Assembly (NCBI GenBank): GCA_965219125.1 | Contig: CBDCMO010000002.1 | Coordinates: 1,798,001-1,862,000 of the forward strand | DNA: 64,000 bases | Direction: 5' to 3' | DNA from: JBBSOK01 sp965219125 | GTDB lineage: Bacteria > Bacteroidota > Bacteroidia > Flavobacteriales > Flavobacteriaceae | Shown: positions 33,241-42,761 of the stretch, piece by piece | Position numbering within the stretch: position 1 is the first letter of the stretch | Layout of the letters: each line of letters opens with the position of its first letter | The notes under the pieces: generated by a model | The model's database searches: none | Seen by the model: the letters and a program-made list of their open reading frames with translations, nothing else | What the model was told of the DNA's origin: nothing | Translations under genes and position numbers: made by a program

Positions 33241-34497
33241 ATGAAAGTATTTAAATTTGGTGGCGCATCTACACAAGATGCCAAAAGTGTTAAAAATGTG
33301 GTTTCTGTTCTGCAACAAACTGCAGAGAAAGATTTGGTTATTGTAGTTTCTGCGATGGGTAAAATTACAAACGCGTTGGAAATTGTTGTTGCAAATTATT
33401 TCGAAAAAAATGATGAACTTGAAACTTCGGTAGCGGCCGTTTATGACTTTCATTTTCAGCTGATTTCCAGATTGTTTGAAAATCGGCAGCATTCAATTTA
33501 TTCTAAATTACATTCAATTTTCAACGAATTAAAAACTTTCCTAAAAACGAACAAATCTGAAAATCATTCTTTTGTTTATGACCAAATAGTGTGTTATGGC
33601 GAGTTGATTTCTTCAGCAATTATTTCAGCATATCTAACTGAAAGAAATATAAAAAATGACTTCTTAGACGTTCGGCAATGTATTAAAACGGACAATAATT
33701 ACCGGGATGCAAATGTAGATTGGATTGCTACCCAAAAAAATATTTCAGAAAAAGTTGAAAATAAAGGTATAACCCTAACCCAAGGATTTCTGGGCGCGGA
33801 AACAACCCATAATTTTACAACCACTTTAGGCCGGGAAGGGAGTGATTACACGGCGGCAATATTTGCGTATTGTCTTAATGCAGCAAGCGTTACAATTTGG
33901 AAAGATGTAGATGGCGTGCTAAATGCAGACCCAAGATACTTTTCCAAAACGCAACTTTTAAATCATATAAGCTACCGCGAAGCGATTGAACTTGCCTTTT
34001 ACGGCGCTTCGGTAATACATCCAAAAACGTTGCAACCACTTCAGAAAAAAGAAATTCCGCTTTATGTGAAATCGTTTCTCAATCCAATGGCTGCGGGCAC
34101 TTGTGTTGGTAAAGGTGTGAGTTTGGATCCGCAAACTTCTTGTTTTATTTTGAAAAAAAATCAGGTTTTAATTTCTCTTTCTTCTTTGGATTTCAGTTTT
34201 ATGATGGAAGATAATATTGGTGATGTTTTTAAGTGGCTGCATCAATATAAAATGAAGGTTGAATTAATTCAAAATTCAGCAATAAGCTTTTCTGTTTGTG
34301 TGGATAATAAGTACAATAATCTTGAACCTTTGCTGGCAAAACTTCGAGAGAAATTTAAAGTTTCGTGGAATGAAAACGTCACGCTTTATACAATTAGACA
34401 TTTTGATACGGAGGAAATAAAAAGCTTTTCCCACCAAAAAGATGTGTTGCTAAAACAAGAAAACAGAGAAACCGTCCAACTAGTTGTGAAGGAATAG
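33241..34497 (+). CDS. lysC: Aspartate kinase
   Basis: A 418-residue monofunctional aspartokinase that phosphorylates aspartate, the first step to Lys, Met and Thr. KFGGAS near the N-terminus is the nucleotide-binding KFGG motif, and TTLGREGSDYTAAIFA is the second kinase signature. DGVLNADPR and YGASVIHPKTLQPL follow. The C-terminal third is shorter and less conserved than the twin ACT domains of feedback-regulated forms. The downstream product methionine is handled by the cystathionine synthase at 57 kb. Confidence 0.92.
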   Translation: MKVFKFGGASTQDAKSVKNVVSVLQQTAEKDLVIVVSAMGKITNALEIVVANYFEKNDELETSVAAVYDFHFQLISRLFENRQHSIYSKLHSIFNELKTFLKTNKSENHSFVYDQIVCYGELISSAIISAYLTERNIKNDFLDVRQCIKTDNNYRDANVDWIATQKNISEKVENKGITLTQGFLGAETTHNFTTTLGREGSDYTAAIFAYCLNAASVTIWKDVDGVLNADPRYFSKTQLLNHISYREAIELAFYGASVIHPKTLQPLQKKEIPLYVKSFLNPMAAGTCVGKGVSLDPQTSCFILKKNQVLISLSSLDFSFMMEDNIGDVFKWLHQYKMKVELIQNSAISFSVCVDNKYNNLEPLLAKLREKFKVSWNENVTLYTIRHFDTEEIKSFSHQKDVLLKQENRETVQLVVKE

Positions 34498-34514
34498 AGT
34501 CAATTGCTTTACCT

Positions 34515-34522
34515 ATATTTGT
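34515..34522 (+). promoter_or_regulatory. -7 box of olsF promoter
   Basis: TATATTTG, 24 bases before the ATG at 34547. The gene has its own promoter although it follows lysC closely. Confidence 0.6.
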
Positions 34523-34546
34523 TAATTATAAACACCTAATTAAATA

Positions 34547-36367
34547 ATGGCATTAGTTAACGCAAAGGAAATTGCAAAAGCTATAAACGTAGAGAAATTT
34601 GGAATTTTAGGAACATTTGTGGGTTGGTCACTAATGAAGATTCTCAACATTTCTACCCTTAATAAAATTTACGACAAACATAAGCATTTAAGCAATTTAG
34701 AATTTATAAATGCCCTGCTAGAAGAATTTGAGATTCGCTTTGAAATCCCAGAAGAAGACCTTCGTCGTATTCCAAAAACAGGTCCTTTTATAACCATAAG
34801 TAATCATCCACTTGGCGGAATAGATGGTATTTTGTTGCTAAAATTATTGTTGGAGCATAGACCAGATTTCAAGATTATAGCCAACTTTTTGCTACATCGC
34901 ATTGAGCCTCTAAAGCACTATGTTATGCCGGTAAATCCATTCGAAGAACATAAAGATGCAAAAAGTAGTATTCAAGGAATTAAAACTGCTTTGAAACATT
35001 TGCAGGACGGCCATCCACTCGGTATTTTTCCCGCTGGCGAAGTTTCCACCTATAAAGATGGCAAACTTCTGGTAGATAAGGCTTGGGAAGAAAGCGCGAT
35101 GAAAATTGTGAAAAAAGCCAAAGTGCCAGTCGTGCCAATTTATTTTCACGCCAAAAATAGCAAGCTTTTTTATAGAATGGCAAAGGTGAGCGATACGCTG
35201 CGAACTGCCAAATTACCTTCAGAATTACTTACTCAAAAAGAACGGCTTATAAAAGTTAGGATTGGCAACGCAATTTCGGTTGCAGACCAAGAAGAGCACG
35301 AAACCCTTGATAGTTTTACAGATTTTCTTCGGAAGAAAACGTATATGCTTTCAAACGCTTTCGAAAAAAAGAATCTATTAGAAAGTATTCCAAAAAAATT
35401 AAAATTCCCGAAACCACCTAAAAAAATTACCGGAGCCATTTCAGTTGAAGCAATGGAAAAGGAAATTGAAGGTTTGCGAAAAAGTGATAAGCGCTTGTTA
35501 GAAAGCAAAAATTACGAAGTGTTTTTGGCAAAGGCAGAATTCATACCTTTTATTCTGCAGGAAATTGGGCGCTTGCGCGAAATCACGTTTAGAGAAGTGG
35601 GCGAAGGCACCAATCAAAGCACAGATTTAGACAAGTTTGACAGTTATTACCACCATATGTTTTTATGGGACAGCGACGCGCGAAAACTTGCCGGAGCTTA
35701 CAGAATGGGTATTGGTTCACAGATTTTTGAACGCTTTGGCATCAACGGTTTTTACCTTCAAGACCTTTTTAGGTTTGAGCCAGAATTGTATGATATGATG
35801 AGCAAAAGCATAGAAATGGGCCGCGCTTTTATCATAAAGGAATATCAATTGCGCCCAATGCCTTTGTTTTTACTTTGGAAGGGAATTGTGCACACAACCT
35901 TGCGTTTTCCCGAACACCGCTATCTTATTGGCGGCGTGAGTATAAGCAATAAGTTTTCAGAATTTTCTAAAAGCTTGATGATTGAGTTTATGAAATCCAA
36001 TTATTACGATCCGTATGTTGCCCAATATATAAATCCGAAGAAGGAATATAAGGTAAAATTGAACGACGCCGACAAGGATTTTATTTTCGATGAAAGTGAA
36101 GCTGATTTAAATAAATTCGATAAAATAATTGACGAAGTAGAACCGGGAAGCCTTCGGTTACCTGTACTTATTAAAAAATACATAAAGCAAAATGCAAAAG
36201 TTGTAGCTTTTAATGTAGATCCACTTTTTAATAATGCGGTAGATGGTTTAATGTATATTCGAATAGCAGATTTACCCGAAAGTACCGTAAAACCCGTGAT
36301 GGAAGAATTTCAGGCAGAGCTGGAAAAAAAATATACCGATAATCAAAATGAGGATGTGAAATCCTAA
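34547..36367 (+). CDS. olsF: OlsF-like bifunctional ornithine-lipid acyltransferase
   Basis: A 606-residue fusion. The N-terminal half is a PlsC-type O-acyltransferase: ISNHPLGGIDG at residues 85-95 and FPAGEVSTYKDG near 160. From about residue 320 there is an OlsB/GNAT-like N-acyltransferase domain (FREVGEGTNQSTDLDKFDSYY, GAYRMGIG, YLQDLF, EMGRAFI). This arrangement is that of OlsF, described from Flavobacterium johnsoniae and Serratia, which attaches both fatty acids to ornithine to make phosphorus-free membrane lipids. Substrate is inferred from the domain order; glycine or other aminolipids are possible alternatives. It is membrane-associated. Confidence 0.82.
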   Translation: MALVNAKEIAKAINVEKFGILGTFVGWSLMKILNISTLNKIYDKHKHLSNLEFINALLEEFEIRFEIPEEDLRRIPKTGPFITISNHPLGGIDGILLLKLLLEHRPDFKIIANFLLHRIEPLKHYVMPVNPFEEHKDAKSSIQGIKTALKHLQDGHPLGIFPAGEVSTYKDGKLLVDKAWEESAMKIVKKAKVPVVPIYFHAKNSKLFYRMAKVSDTLRTAKLPSELLTQKERLIKVRIGNAISVADQEEHETLDSFTDFLRKKTYMLSNAFEKKNLLESIPKKLKFPKPPKKITGAISVEAMEKEIEGLRKSDKRLLESKNYEVFLAKAEFIPFILQEIGRLREITFREVGEGTNQSTDLDKFDSYYHHMFLWDSDARKLAGAYRMGIGSQIFERFGINGFYLQDLFRFEPELYDMMSKSIEMGRAFIIKEYQLRPMPLFLLWKGIVHTTLRFPEHRYLIGGVSISNKFSEFSKSLMIEFMKSNYYDPYVAQYINPKKEYKVKLNDADKDFIFDESEADLNKFDKIIDEVEPGSLRLPVLIKKYIKQNAKVVAFNVDPLFNNAVDGLMYIRIADLPESTVKPVMEEFQAELEKKYTDNQNEDVKS

Positions 36368-36439
36368 AATTATGTATAAATTATTTCAGAAGAAAATTTA
36401 AAAAAAAGCATAACTTGCTGTTAACTAACAGTATTACCA

Positions 36440-37192
36440 ATGCCAGCCAAAACCATTAACGAAGTTCTAATTCAATTAGATGAAATTATAATTTCAGAAA
36501 GTGCTCGAAATTGTTATATGTCTTATTTTCCTATTTTATATAAAAAAGTTACTGCTCGAATTAAATTGGGAATTCTAAATAGCGAGTTTGAAAACAATGC
36601 GAGAATGGAAAAACTAGATGTTATTTTCGCCAATCGTTATATTGAAGCTTACCAGAATTCTATTCAAAATAAACCTTTTTCTGTTAGTTGGAAAAATGCT
36701 TTTGATGCTGCAAAAACAGGCAATCTGCTAATTATGCAGCATTTGCTTTTAGGGATAAACGCTCACATTAATTTAGATTTGGGAATAGCAGTTGCCGAAA
36801 CGGTTGGAGAAGAAGGAGATTTAATGGAATTTGAAAATGACTTTAATAAAATAAATGAAATATTGGCTTCAATGGTTGCGAATGTTAAAGGTAAGATAAT
36901 TTCAGTTTCTCCACTTTTTGGTCTGTTGGAAAGATTTGGGAAAGGTCGCGAAGATAAAATAGCAAGTTTTAGCATAAATATTGCGAGAGATGGCGCGTGG
37001 CTTTTTGCGAATGAATATCACACATCGCCCACAAAAGCGACATCTCTTCAAAAACGGGATACAGCAATAGGTTTTATTGCAGAAAAGTTAATCACCCAAA
37101 AAAGTTTTATTCTGAAGTATCTTGTAAAGACTATACTTTTTTTTGAAAAGAAAGATGTTTCGGCAGTAGTTTTAGTTTTAAAAGAGGAATAA
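36440..37192 (+). CDS. DUF5995 family protein
   Basis: A 250-residue mainly helical protein. The central motif LLLGINAHINLDLGIAVAE is the hallmark of the DUF5995 family, and the conserved His-Asn-Asp segment suggests metal binding. Later, ARDGAWLFANEYH is also typical. The function is unknown. No signal peptide is present. Confidence 0.75.
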   Translation: MPAKTINEVLIQLDEIIISESARNCYMSYFPILYKKVTARIKLGILNSEFENNARMEKLDVIFANRYIEAYQNSIQNKPFSVSWKNAFDAAKTGNLLIMQHLLLGINAHINLDLGIAVAETVGEEGDLMEFENDFNKINEILASMVANVKGKIISVSPLFGLLERFGKGREDKIASFSINIARDGAWLFANEYHTSPTKATSLQKRDTAIGFIAEKLITQKSFILKYLVKTILFFEKKDVSAVVLVLKEE

Positions 37193-37236
37193 CTACATAC
37201 TTTCAATTCTTTCAAATTCAAAACTTTTATCTCATT

Positions 37237-37617
37237 TCAAAATAATATTAATGAACCACCATTCGTGGTGAAAATAACAAAAGTGCCAAATAGCAGAAGC
37301 AAATCATAATGCCAACCGTATCCTTTATCTTCATAAAATTTGGTTTTCCAAACAAAAATCTTTTTGTAAAGCGCACCCAACATTGCTGCCATAATTAGTA
37401 AAGCACCAATTTGTGAATAGATTCCAAGTGCTATTGAAATTGCTCCTATAATCTCAGCAAAGCCCAACAATGTTGTTGCCGTTGGAGACATTCCGATACT
37501 TTTTCCTCTTTCTATAGGTTTTTGAACGTGATCTTTCCCGCTCGAAAAAAAGACGATTGCAATAATTATTCTTAATAAAAGAAGTGAAATTCCAACAAGA
37601 TTAATTGTATCAAACAT
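37237..37617 (-). CDS. DoxX-family membrane protein
   Basis: A 126-residue protein with four predicted membrane helices. The segments LLLRIIIAIVFFSSGKDHV and LLGFAEIIGAISIALGIYSQIGALLIMAAMLGA fit the DoxX/SURF4 fold. Its role is uncertain; such proteins are often linked to thiol or quinone redox. It follows the lipoprotein gene (17-base gap) on the minus strand, a likely two-gene unit. A second DoxX protein is at 47821. Confidence 0.8.
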   Translation of the reverse strand: MFDTINLVGISLLLLRIIIAIVFFSSGKDHVQKPIERGKSIGMSPTATTLLGFAEIIGAISIALGIYSQIGALLIMAAMLGALYKKIFVWKTKFYEDKGYGWHYDLLLLFGTFVIFTTNGGSLILF

Positions 37618-37634
37618 AATTATGATTTCAAGTT

Positions 37635-38072
37635 TTAGTTACATTCAATTTTTGCGACTTCAGTATCCAATCCTAAATTTGGATCGTCTGTTTTTAACGA
37701 TGCCTTATCGTCAAAAAGTGTTATGGTTACTGGCGCTGTTGCTTCAATACCTTCTTGTTGATAAGTGTATATAGCTTTAATTACTTGATGGTTTACCGTG
37801 CCCGTTAGCGTTCCGTTTCGTTGGTCTTTTAAAGCCGGCAACCAATTATAATTTCCCGTAACTTTATGACCATCTATTTGTAATGATAGCTCAAGCACAT
37901 CAATATTTTCAGAGCTGTCCTTAAATTTATACTCGTTTTTAAAACATAAAGTTTCAGCTCGCATAAATTTTCCTTGAATTGTGTTATTGTCTTCTTTATG
38001 TTCTTTACAGCTGGTAAATGTTGCCGCAAAACTGCACAAAAGCAACATTAAAATTATTTTTGTTTTTTTCAT
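37635..38072 (-). CDS. Lipoprotein of unknown function
   Basis: A 145-residue protein. The signal peptide MKKTKIILMLLLCSFAATFTSC ends in a lipobox-like TSC, with Cys at 22. The mature part is a small beta-rich domain (SLQIDGHKVTGNYNWLPAL, GTLTGTVNHQVIKAIYTYQ), similar in style to many Bacteroidota lipoproteins that carry an all-beta calycin-like core. No catalytic motif seen. Upstream of the DoxX gene. Confidence 0.65.
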   Translation of the reverse strand: MKKTKIILMLLLCSFAATFTSCKEHKEDNNTIQGKFMRAETLCFKNEYKFKDSSENIDVLELSLQIDGHKVTGNYNWLPALKDQRNGTLTGTVNHQVIKAIYTYQQEGIEATAPVTITLFDDKASLKTDDPNLGLDTEVAKIECN

Positions 38073-38119
38073 AATACTACAATTATTCTTTTTGTTTATA
38101 ACTTATTCCTACCAAAAAT

Positions 38120-38533
38120 TTACCCTTCAAACGGATTATAGCTGCCAAAACTCCAAATATTGCCTTCGGGATCTTTGCAACTATAGCCACGGCCACCGTA
38201 ATCTTCATCCTTTATATTCACAACAATTTCTGCTCCGTTTTCTTTTGCGATTTTATAATGTTCATCAACGGCATCTATAATAAAATATGGGGTTTGCGTA
38301 TTAAAGCCATTTAACTTTTGCGGTACATTCATCATTTTCCCAAAGGCAGTTTCTGGTTTAAAAGGATTAATCATTACCAACGCTTTGCCCAATATTAACT
38401 GTGCGTGGAAAATTTTACCGCTTTCATCTTTGTAAACGCCGTGCTCCTTAAAACCAAAAGCGTTTTGCAAAAATTGTACTGCGATATGTACGTCTTCGTA
38501 AATTAAATTAGGGATTGCGCCATATTTACTCAT
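38120..38533 (-). CDS. VOC-family (glyoxalase/bleomycin-resistance fold) protein
   Basis: A 137-residue protein with two beta-alpha-beta-beta-beta repeats. IPNLIYEDVHIAVQFLQNAFGF opens the first repeat, and CKDPEGNIWSFGSY is the usual C-terminal strand with a metal-site Glu or Asp position. Start is the ATG at 38533 (MSKYGAI); an upstream GTG would add three residues. The ligand is unknown. Conserved DPEGN suggests a PhnB- or glyoxalase-like member. Confidence 0.82.
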   Translation of the reverse strand: MSKYGAIPNLIYEDVHIAVQFLQNAFGFKEHGVYKDESGKIFHAQLILGKALVMINPFKPETAFGKMMNVPQKLNGFNTQTPYFIIDAVDEHYKIAKENGAEIVVNIKDEDYGGRGYSCKDPEGNIWSFGSYNPFEG

Positions 38534-38694
38534 TGCAAACACATTTTAAATTGACACCTAATATAAGAAATTAAATTTGCTCACATTAAAATGAAAGTCA
38601 ATTATTAAATTGGATTCTATATTTTGATAGCCTACGATATTGTAAATTTATAATCTTAGAATACTTAGTTCATCATTAAAAATCTCAGCAGAAT

Positions 38695-39057
38695 ATGGCT
38701 TCACACAACGAACTTGGTGCATTAGGCGAAGAAATTGCAGCACATTATTTACTGCGCGCCGGCTATGAAATTATACGTAGAAACTACTTTTTTGATAAGG
38801 CCGAGATAGATATCATTGCCCAAAAAGAAAAAGGAACAATTGTAATTGTGGAAGTAAAGACCCGAAATAGTGACTTTTTTGGCGATCCGCAAAGTTTTGT
38901 TACACCCGGAAAAATCAAAAATATTGTAAAGGCAGCGAATAATTATATGATCGAAAATGACCGATCCGAAGAAGTGCGTTTTGATATAATTGCCATTCTA
39001 AAAAATCAAAAAATGGAAAAGGTAGAACATTATGAAAATGCGTTTTACCATTTTTAA
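38695..39057 (+). CDS. yraN: YraN family (UPF0102) putative endonuclease
   Basis: A 120-residue protein of the UPF0102 family. ASHNELGALGEEIAAHYLLRAGYEIIRRNY and AEIDIIAQKEKGTIVIVEVKTR give the PD-(D/E)xK nuclease core (E..D..ExK). It is often linked to recombination or DNA uptake, but the role is unproven. A monocistronic gene. The 169-base gap to glgA contains the small inverted repeat AAAGCTA/TAGCTTT and no other gene. Confidence 0.92.
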   Translation: MASHNELGALGEEIAAHYLLRAGYEIIRRNYFFDKAEIDIIAQKEKGTIVIVEVKTRNSDFFGDPQSFVTPGKIKNIVKAANNYMIENDRSEEVRFDIIAILKNQKMEKVEHYENAFYHF

Positions 39058-39226
39058 ATTTCGAGTATAGTGAAGGATTCTGCGAAATAAAGCCAGACAA
39101 AAATTTAATTAGCAACAAAAAATTTCGATAATTTCTTCAATAATTACATTCATCCTATTTAAATCTATATTTTTATTTTTCAAAAGCTAAACTTTATTGT
39201 AGCTTTAAAACTCAGCAATAACCAAC

Positions 39227-40630
39227 ATGAAAATTATACACATTAGCGCCGAATGTTACCCGATTGCCAAGGTTGGCGGTCTGGCAGATGTTGTGGGCGC
39301 ATTACCAAAATATCAAAATAATCTAAAGTGTGATAGTAGCGTTATCATGCCTTTTTACAATAATAAATTCACACAAAGCAACGAATTTACAGAAGTTTAT
39401 CGCGGGCAATTACAACTTGGTTTTCAGTCTCAGGAATATAGAATTGTTTCCCTTCCGAAGAAAGAATTGGGTTATGAACTTTTTTGTGTAGATATTCCTT
39501 ATTTGCTTCATACAAGTACCGTTTACAGTGACAACGATACGTTTAGATTTCTTGCTTTTCAAATTGCAACATTAGATTGGATACTTCAACTTAAAGAAAA
39601 GCCCAAAATTGTGCATTGCCACGACCATCATTCAGGTTTGGTGCCTTTTATGATGGCCCATTCGTTTAAATATGAATCGTTATGTACAATTCCAACGATT
39701 TTTACCATTCATAACGGCCAATATCAAGGTTGGTTTGGGCACGATAAAATTCCATTATTGCCAGCTTTCGACTCTAATAATTTTGGATTGTTGGATTGGA
39801 ACGGAATGATAAACCCAATGGCTGCAGCAATAAAATGCGCTTGGAAAGTTACAACCGTTTCGCCAAGTTATCTTGAAGAATTAATGTATGAAGCCAACGG
39901 ATTGGAAAGTCTATTGCGCCAAGAACGCCACAAATGCGTAGGGATTTTAAACGGAATTGACGCCGAAGTCTGGAACCCAAATAAAGATACCTACATCGAA
40001 AAAAACTTTACGCTTCGCAGTATAAAAAACGGGAAAGCTGCCAACAAAAAATACCTGTGCGACACTTTTAATCTTGACATAAACAAACCACTTTTTACAT
40101 TTATTGGAAGATTGGTTGAAGAAAAAGCAGCCGATTTATTACCAAGTGTTTTTCGGCAAGTTTTAAGCTCAGGCAAAATAAATGTTTTAATTTTAGGAAG
40201 CGGCAGCGACCACGTTGAAGGACAATTGAGCGCTTTAAAACATCATTTTTACGGCGTTTACGATGCTTATATTGGTTACAACGAAAAATTGGCGCATACA
40301 ATTTATGCAGGAGCAGATTTTCTATTAATGCCTTCGCGAATTGAACCTTGCGGCCTTAACCAAATGTACGCTTTACGATATGGAACTGTTCCCGTTGTTC
40401 ATAGAATTGGCGGTTTGCAAGACACTGTTTTAGATGTTGGCGATGGCGGTTTTGGTATTTGCCATGACCAAGTGAGCGTTTCGTCTATCGTACACGCAAT
40501 TTCGCGAGCTTATGATTTTTATAATAACGAAAAAGCCTTCGCAGACAACCGCAAAACATTGATGCAAATAGACCATTCTTGGGATAATTCTGCACAAACT
40601 TATATAGATTTATACAACCACATAAAATAA
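39227..40630 (+). CDS. glgA: Glycogen synthase
   Basis: A 467-residue GT5 enzyme adding ADP-glucose to growing glycogen. N-terminal KVGGLADVVGALPK binds the donor (KxGGL motif), HCHDHHSGLVP is the conserved histidine segment, FIGRLVEEKA starts the second Rossmann domain, and SRIEPCGLNQMYALRYG is the donor-site loop with the catalytic Glu. It starts 6 bases before glgC, so the two are an operon: GlgC makes ADP-glucose and GlgA uses it. No branching enzyme (glgB) is nearby. Confidence 0.95.
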   Translation: MKIIHISAECYPIAKVGGLADVVGALPKYQNNLKCDSSVIMPFYNNKFTQSNEFTEVYRGQLQLGFQSQEYRIVSLPKKELGYELFCVDIPYLLHTSTVYSDNDTFRFLAFQIATLDWILQLKEKPKIVHCHDHHSGLVPFMMAHSFKYESLCTIPTIFTIHNGQYQGWFGHDKIPLLPAFDSNNFGLLDWNGMINPMAAAIKCAWKVTTVSPSYLEELMYEANGLESLLRQERHKCVGILNGIDAEVWNPNKDTYIEKNFTLRSIKNGKAANKKYLCDTFNLDINKPLFTFIGRLVEEKAADLLPSVFRQVLSSGKINVLILGSGSDHVEGQLSALKHHFYGVYDAYIGYNEKLAHTIYAGADFLLMPSRIEPCGLNQMYALRYGTVPVVHRIGGLQDTVLDVGDGGFGICHDQVSVSSIVHAISRAYDFYNNEKAFADNRKTLMQIDHSWDNSAQTYIDLYNHIK

Positions 40631-40636
40631 AATTTT

Positions 40637-41902
40637 ATGCACAACAATAAGACAATTGCCATTATTTTGGGCGGCGGGCAAGGCTCGCGTTTATACCCAT
40701 TAACCGAAGATAGAAGTAAGCCCGCAGTGCCAATTGCAGGAAAATATAGGTTGGTAGATATCCCGATTTCAAACTGTATAAATTCTCAGATTACACGAAT
40801 TTATGTGTTAACGCAATTTAATTCAGCTTCTTTAAACCAGCATATAAAAAACACCTATACATTCAGTTTTTTTAGTGCAGCGTTTGTAGATGTGCTTGCG
40901 GCTGAACAAACCGTAAACAGCAAAGAATGGTTTCAAGGCACGGCAGATGCGGTACGCCAAAGTATGCACCATTTTAAAGGACAAGATTATGAATATGCGC
41001 TGATACTTTCGGGCGACCAATTATACCAAATGGATTTTAACAATATGCTAAACGCGCACGTAGAAAGTGGCGCAGAAATTAGCATTGCAACTTTACCCGT
41101 TAACGAAAAAGACGCAACTGGCTTCGGAATATTAAAAACAGATGAGAACAATATAATCACATCATTTATTGAAAAACCGGACGCATCACTTTTACCCGAA
41201 TGGAAAAGCAACGTTTCCGATGAAATGAAGCGCGAAGGAAAGGAACATCTCGCTTCAATGGGTATTTATATTTTTAATCGAAGTCTGTTGCAAGATTTAA
41301 TGAAAAACCCTGATACCAACGACTTCGGGAAAGAAATTTTACCGCAAGCCATTGAAACTCATAAAACAATTAGCTACCAATACGAAGGTTATTGGACAGA
41401 TATTGGAAATATAGATTCTTTCTTTGAAGCTAATTTAGGGTTGACGGATGATATACCGAAATTCAATTTATACGATGGAAACCAGCGTGTATATACGAGA
41501 GCGCGAATTTTGCCAACCTCAAAAATATCTGGGACAATGTTGGACAAAGCCGTAATTGCTGAAGGTTGTATTATTCACGCCTCAAAAATTGAAAGGTCTG
41601 TAATTGGTATTCGATCCCGAATTGGCAATGAAACCGTGGTTCACAATACGTATATGATGGGTAACGATTATTATGAATCGTTGGAAGAAATCCACCTTCA
41701 AAAAACCGCAATTTTAATGGGAATTGGCGAGCGCTGCTTTATAAAAAACGCGATAATAGACAAGAATTGCCGCATTGGTGACGATGTAAGATTAAACGGC
41801 GGCAAACATTTGGAAGATCAAGAAACGGAGAATTATTTGATAAAAGATGGGATTATTGTTGTGAAAAAAGGGGCGACTATTGCTTCGGGGACAAATATTT
41901 AA
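40637..41902 (+). CDS. glgC: Glucose-1-phosphate adenylyltransferase
   Basis: A 421-residue ADP-glucose pyrophosphorylase, the regulated step of glycogen synthesis. GGGQGSRLYPLTEDRSKPAV is the nucleotidyltransferase signature, and WFQGTADAVRQ and SGDQLYQMDF are further active-site segments. The C-terminal part is a left-handed beta-helix of hexapeptide character (CIIHASKIERSVIGIRSRIG). It follows glgA with a 6-base gap. Confidence 0.95.
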   Translation: MHNNKTIAIILGGGQGSRLYPLTEDRSKPAVPIAGKYRLVDIPISNCINSQITRIYVLTQFNSASLNQHIKNTYTFSFFSAAFVDVLAAEQTVNSKEWFQGTADAVRQSMHHFKGQDYEYALILSGDQLYQMDFNNMLNAHVESGAEISIATLPVNEKDATGFGILKTDENNIITSFIEKPDASLLPEWKSNVSDEMKREGKEHLASMGIYIFNRSLLQDLMKNPDTNDFGKEILPQAIETHKTISYQYEGYWTDIGNIDSFFEANLGLTDDIPKFNLYDGNQRVYTRARILPTSKISGTMLDKAVIAEGCIIHASKIERSVIGIRSRIGNETVVHNTYMMGNDYYESLEEIHLQKTAILMGIGERCFIKNAIIDKNCRIGDDVRLNGGKHLEDQETENYLIKDGIIVVKKGATIASGTNI

Positions 41903-41972
41903 TCGATAAGGTAATAAATACAAAAAAAAATAGAAAACCCTCTTTGCAGGTTATTGATGCTGCTAACATAAT

Positions 41973-42614
41973 TTATTTCCACTCATGAGGAATTTTCAAT
42001 TTAAATCCAGTTTTACTAAATACTTCTTCATCAAACTGTGCATCAATTAATTTTTTTCTACCAATCATTAAAGAGCCTTTAGCTACTAAAGCCATTGAAT
42101 TATTGTGTCTTTTAGGAGGAAAAGCAATAAAAACCCTTTTTTGTTTAAACAATTCATTTATTTGTTTAATTGGTGGTGTCAAATCACTATCACCCGATAT
42201 TAACATCGCCATATCGTATTCGTCTTTATATGCATCTACAATTATAGTAGTTGCTATATTTACATCCGTCATTTTTTCTTTTGCAGAACGCCAGACATTG
42301 CCACATCTCTTACATTCAATTTTACCGTCTTGATAGTTACCATATGTTATCAATACGCCCGTACTTTCTAAAGCATCAATATATGTTGATTGTCTTTTTT
42401 GCTTATCTGGACTATTGCTAACCCTGCTGGTAAAATATTTAACACCTGAAAGAGTTTGGTTTGATTTTAAAAGACTTTTCACTAGATTTAATACATTTAA
42501 CCATCTACAGTTATCAAAACCAGCTTCTCTCATTCCAAAATAAAGGTTAAAACCATCTATATAAGCTATTACCCTTTCTTTTTTTTGTGTCTTGTCTTGC
42601 ATATCTTGTTTCAT
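41973..42614 (-). CDS. NYN-domain (PIN-like) ribonuclease
   Basis: A 213-residue protein with a NYN domain. YIDGFNLYFGM holds the first acidic residue, DVNIATTIIVDAYKDEYDMAML the second, and SGDSDLTPPI the third and fourth, an arrangement typical of metal-dependent RNases. A CxxC-type pair (ECKRCGNVWRSAKEK) sits mid-protein and could bind zinc. Starts at 42614 (MKQDMQD) or 42602. It stands alone and is preceded by three tandem hairpins at 42629-42684 in a low-GC region, which may be its leader RNA, target or a separate small RNA. Convergent with glgC. Confidence 0.85.
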   Translation of the reverse strand: MKQDMQDKTQKKERVIAYIDGFNLYFGMREAGFDNCRWLNVLNLVKSLLKSNQTLSGVKYFTSRVSNSPDKQKRQSTYIDALESTGVLITYGNYQDGKIECKRCGNVWRSAKEKMTDVNIATTIIVDAYKDEYDMAMLISGDSDLTPPIKQINELFKQKRVFIAFPPKRHNNSMALVAKGSLMIGRKKLIDAQFDEEVFSKTGFKLKIPHEWK

Positions 42615-42628
42615 TATTATACATTTGT

Positions 42629-42684
42629 CCTCAGAACAACACCGAGGATAGTATCCTCGGTTCGACGCCCCAACTTAGGGGCGT
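42629..42684 (-). ncRNA. Tandem GC-rich hairpins upstream of NYN nuclease
   Basis: On the minus strand: ACGCCCC-TAAGTT-GGGGCGT (42665-42684), then ACCGAGGATA-C-TATCCTCGGT (42641-42661), then a weaker TTGTTC-TGA-GGACAA (about 42624-42638), ending just upstream of the NYN ATG. The stems are perfect and GC-rich, in contrast with the surroundings. The first could also terminate a transcript on the plus strand. No other gene is present in 42615-42761. Confidence 0.4.
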
Positions 42685-42761
42685 TTCTTATTCAATTTCT
42701 ATAAATATAAGTTTTTTTCACGTTTATATCTAAGAACAATTGATATGTCAAAATAAAATCG

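Noticed and set aside
42629..42684. Integron attC site
   Set aside because: The hairpins are perfect and lack the GTTRRRY/RYYYAAC core pair, and no integrase is present.
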